Source: Ignavibacteria bacterium
Lineage (GTDB): Bacteria > Bacteroidota > Ignavibacteria > Tepidaquicellales > Tepidaquicellaceae
Direction of reading: 5' to 3'
Length of the DNA: 33,116 bases
Assembly: GCA_019694675.1 (NCBI GenBank)
Contig: JAIBBK010000102.1
Location: 1-33,116 of the forward strand
The notes under the pieces were generated by a model that was given only the letters and a program-made list of their open reading frames with translations, was not told the origin of the DNA and did not search any database. Position 1 is the first letter of the stretch; every line of letters starts with the position of its first letter. Positions 31,003-33,116 of this stretch are shown piece by piece. The translations under genes were made by a program, and so were the position numbers.

Positions 31003-32972
31003 TATTTTCGAAATTGCATTATTTGAGCAATCGTGTTATCCGGGTCTTTCCAGTCTCCATTGTCTCTGATAAGGTTTATGAGTTCGTCAACTGCGACCTC
31101 TGTATCAATACTGCGTTTGACGATCTCCCTGCCTTTGTAAAGAGTTATCTTCCCCGGCCCGCTTCCAACATATCCGTAGTCCGCATCCGCCATTTCACCC
31201 GGTCCGTTCACTATGCATCCCATGATCGCGATCTTCACTCCCTTAAGATGATCCGTCCTGCTCCTTATCATTGCCGTAGTCTCCTGAAGGTCAAACAGCG
31301 TCCTTCCGCAGGAAGGGCACGAGATGTACTCTGTTCTTGAGATCCTCGTCCTTGTTGCCTGAAGTATTCCGAATGCAATGCTGTTTATCTTTCCGGCATG
31401 ATTGTCCGCATTGATCCTTATCCCGTCTCCGAAGCCGTCGGCGAGCAGTGCGCCTGCATCGGTCGCAGAATAGAGCGACAATGTCTCGTCATCAAGCCCG
31501 GTGCAGTCAAGTTCAATTATGACTGGAGCGTTGCATCCTCCCGCAGTCAGCTCGGAGAACGCCCTGCGCAAAGCAGGCATCCTGTGTCTGTTCAATGAAG
31601 AGAGCATTACGACTGCATTTGTATCCTTCTTAAGTGCGCTGATCACTTCATCATCAATATCCGTATCCCGAAGCGAAACAAAGAACTCGCTTCGTGTCTC
31701 TAACCTTTCAGAAAGAAATTCATCTTTTGTGAGCAACGGAACCGCTTCTGCCTTGTCGGCCAGATCCTTCCATGCATCATAGTCACAGATACGCTTGAGA
31801 GTGCCCGGAAGCTTGTATGTGAGCTGATTCTTTCCAATATAAAGATAGTCGGGAGCAGTATCGCCGATGTTCCACTTGTCAAGTGACTCGCTGTAGTAGT
31901 AGCCGCAATTCCTCAGCCCTTCATGTCCGCCGAGGATCTCCGCGGTCGCATTGATCACAACTACCGGGACATTGTTTCCTCCTATCTTGCCGGAGGTTCC
32001 CGTATTCCTTCTGCTGAAGCTGAACGGATCGAATCCCGGGCCTGCAATTTCCGGTATCGGATCATGCGGATCTCTGGAATCGTATCTTCTTACAAGTTTC
32101 AGAGCCACCGGTATCTCATGCTCGGGCTCCTCTGTAAGCGAGACTCTCACGGTATCCCCGATCCCGTCTTCAAGCAATGAGCCTATTCCCACGGCCGACT
32201 TGATCCTGCCGTCTTCGCCGTCACCTGCTTCCGTCACTCCGATATGAAGAGGATAATTCATTCCCTCTTCTTCCATCTTTACAATGAGAAGCCTGTAAGC
32301 TTCGATCATCACTTTCGGATTGCTTGCTTTCATGGAGAGGACTATTTCCCGGTAGCCAATGTCTTCGCATATTCTTACAAACTCGAGTGCAGATTCCACC
32401 ATTCCGAGCGGAGTATCGCCGAACCGGCTCATTATCCTGTCCGACAGCGATCCGTGATTTGTGCCGATCCGCATGGCCGTTCCGTACTCTTTGCAGATCT
32501 TAACAAGCGGCGAAAACCTTTGCCTTATGCGCTCAACTTCCTCAGCATACTGTGAGTCGGAATATTCCGTAATGCTGAATTTCTTTTTATCTGCAAAGTT
32601 TCCCGGATTGATCCTTACCTTCTCCACTATCCTCGCAGCAACTTCAGCCGCATTCGGAGTGAAGTGAATATCTGCAATGAGAGGAGTGTCAAATCCCCTG
32701 CTTCTCAGTTCCTTCCTGATGTTCTCAAGATTTCTGGCTTCGTTAATGCTAGGCGCAGTTATCCGCACATAGTCAGAACCGGCTTCAATGATCCTGACCG
32801 ACTGCTCAACGGTTGCAGTTGTGTCCATTGTGTCGGTTGTGGTCATTGACTGCACGCGAATGGGATTATCACCTCCGAGCGCTACGCCGCCGATGTTAAC
32901 GGACCTGGTTCTGTAGCGGGAGTAAGCTGTAAGGCTGTTGCAGTATTTCAGATTTTTTTCGGCTGTAAGCAT
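31002..32972 (-). CDS. ispG: (E)-4-hydroxy-3-methylbut-2-enyl-diphosphate synthase, large three-domain form
   Basis: 656 aa. Converts MEcPP to HMBPP, the step before IspH. The TIM-barrel N-terminal domain has IGGVALGGDNPIRVQSMTTTDT and ADIHF...VEKVRINPGNF. The C-terminal domain carries the cluster ligands C552 and C555 (CPSC) and C586 (GCIVNGPGE, with the catalytic-type E593). Between them is an insertion of about 250 residues (roughly 285-540), the middle domain that distinguishes the large IspG of plants, Chlorobi, Bacteroidota and relatives from the about 370-aa bacterial form. Ten bases separate it from the upstream rhomboid-type gene; downstream it overlaps the kelch paralog B. ATG 32972 is kept because the conserved barrel begins within 25 residues. 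Confidence 0.95.
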   Translation of the reverse strand: MLTAEKNLKYCNSLTAYSRYRTRSVNIGGVALGGDNPIRVQSMTTTDTMDTTATVEQSVRIIEAGSDYVRITAPSINEARNLENIRKELRSRGFDTPLIADIHFTPNAAEVAARIVEKVRINPGNFADKKKFSITEYSDSQYAEEVERIRQRFSPLVKICKEYGTAMRIGTNHGSLSDRIMSRFGDTPLGMVESALEFVRICEDIGYREIVLSMKASNPKVMIEAYRLLIVKMEEEGMNYPLHIGVTEAGDGEDGRIKSAVGIGSLLEDGIGDTVRVSLTEEPEHEIPVALKLVRRYDSRDPHDPIPEIAGPGFDPFSFSRRNTGTSGKIGGNNVPVVVINATAEILGGHEGLRNCGYYYSESLDKWNIGDTAPDYLYIGKNQLTYKLPGTLKRICDYDAWKDLADKAEAVPLLTKDEFLSERLETRSEFFVSLRDTDIDDEVISALKKDTNAVVMLSSLNRHRMPALRRAFSELTAGGCNAPVIIELDCTGLDDETLSLYSATDAGALLADGFGDGIRINADNHAGKINSIAFGILQATRTRISRTEYISCPSCGRTLFDLQETTAMIRSRTDHLKGVKIAIMGCIVNGPGEMADADYGYVGSGPGKITLYKGREIVKRSIDTEVAVDELINLIRDNGDWKDPDNTIAQIMQFRK

Positions 32973-32982
32973 TCGACGGTGT

Positions 32983-33116
32983 TCACCTAAGTCTTCTTGA
33001 TTCCTGCTGAAGGATCCTTCTCTCTTCCTCTGTTAGACTTCCGTAACCCGTTTCACTGATCTTGTCAAGCACTGCATCGAGACGTTCCTGCGCCATTCTT
33101 TCCTTTTCTTTCAACT
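32983..33116 (-). CDS. C-terminus of a rhomboid-type protein (DUF6576-like tail), truncated by window
   Basis: The frame is open to the window end and stops at TGA 32985-32983. The 43 or so visible residues read KEKERMAQERLDAVLDKIS and then ETGYGSLTEEERRIL, ending in ESRRLR. The pattern LDxxLDKIS..GYxSLTxEE is the small helical tail (DUF6576) that follows the membrane domain of rhomboid intramembrane serine proteases in Bacteroidota and relatives. None of the catalytic part is in the window, so the assignment rests on the tail alone. The gene is ten bases upstream of ispG on the same strand. Confidence 0.6.
   Translation of the reverse strand, partial: LKEKERMAQERLDAVLDKISETGYGSLTEEERRILQQESRRLR

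Overview
The window (about 33.1 kb, moderate GC) looks like a chromosomal segment of a Gram-negative bacterium of the Bacteroidota/Ignavibacteriota/Chlorobi superphylum. Three surface proteins end in a type IX secretion (T9SS) type A sorting domain of the N[FY]PNPFNP class. IspG is the large three-domain form, DUF2851 and GWxTD-domain proteins are present, and two candidate promoters carry the TAnnTTTG element known from Bacteroidetes. The lineage within that group is an inference from gene content. I recognised no rRNA, tRNA, CRISPR array, phage genes or transposase gene.

Layout. (1) 1-2414, + strand: the end of an outer-membrane barrel protein, then a secreted M1 metallopeptidase. (2) 2415-3050: a gene-free stretch with a roughly 83-bp tandem array of alternating inverted palindromes, interrupted by a 117-bp MITE-like element. 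(3) 3051-5591, + strand: a secreted multiheme c-type cytochrome and an outer-membrane barrel protein with one N-terminal heme site, a likely redox module. More copies of the palindromic repeat follow at 5694-5896. (4) 6071-8890, - strand: cmk-rpsA with a structured rpsA leader and a strong terminator. (5) 9461-13022, + strand: an envelope polysaccharide operon (Wzt-like ABC ATPase, pyruvyltransferase-family protein, GT9 glycosyltransferase). It is followed by an Omp85/BamA-like gene whose true start appears to be a non-AUG codon. (6) 14923-16323 (-): DUF2851. Then on the + strand come a TPR lipoprotein and a DUF58 protein, which meet a GWxTD protein and rimO on the - strand. (7) 21157-26259, + strand: hflX, a glutaryl-CoA-dehydrogenase-like gene, and then ispH-sbtA-sbtB. 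(8) 26314-33116, - strand: rhomboid C-terminus, ispG, two tandem paralogous secreted kelch-like proteins, and a deoxyhypusine-synthase-like gene.

Shared themes. Cell-envelope biogenesis is represented by Omp85, the TPR lipoprotein, polysaccharide export and T9SS cargo. Both terminal MEP-pathway enzymes (IspG, IspH) are present. A bicarbonate transporter/PII-like pair is attached to ispH, and housekeeping translation genes (rpsA, rimO, hflX) are interspersed. Several genes (9461, 11862, 17119, 21157, 25004) have no usable ATG and are read from TTG. The least ordinary parts are the repeat-bracketed cytochrome/porin pair with its nested repeats, the non-AUG start of the Omp85 gene, the SbtAB pair, and the tandem T9SS kelch paralogs coupled to ispG.
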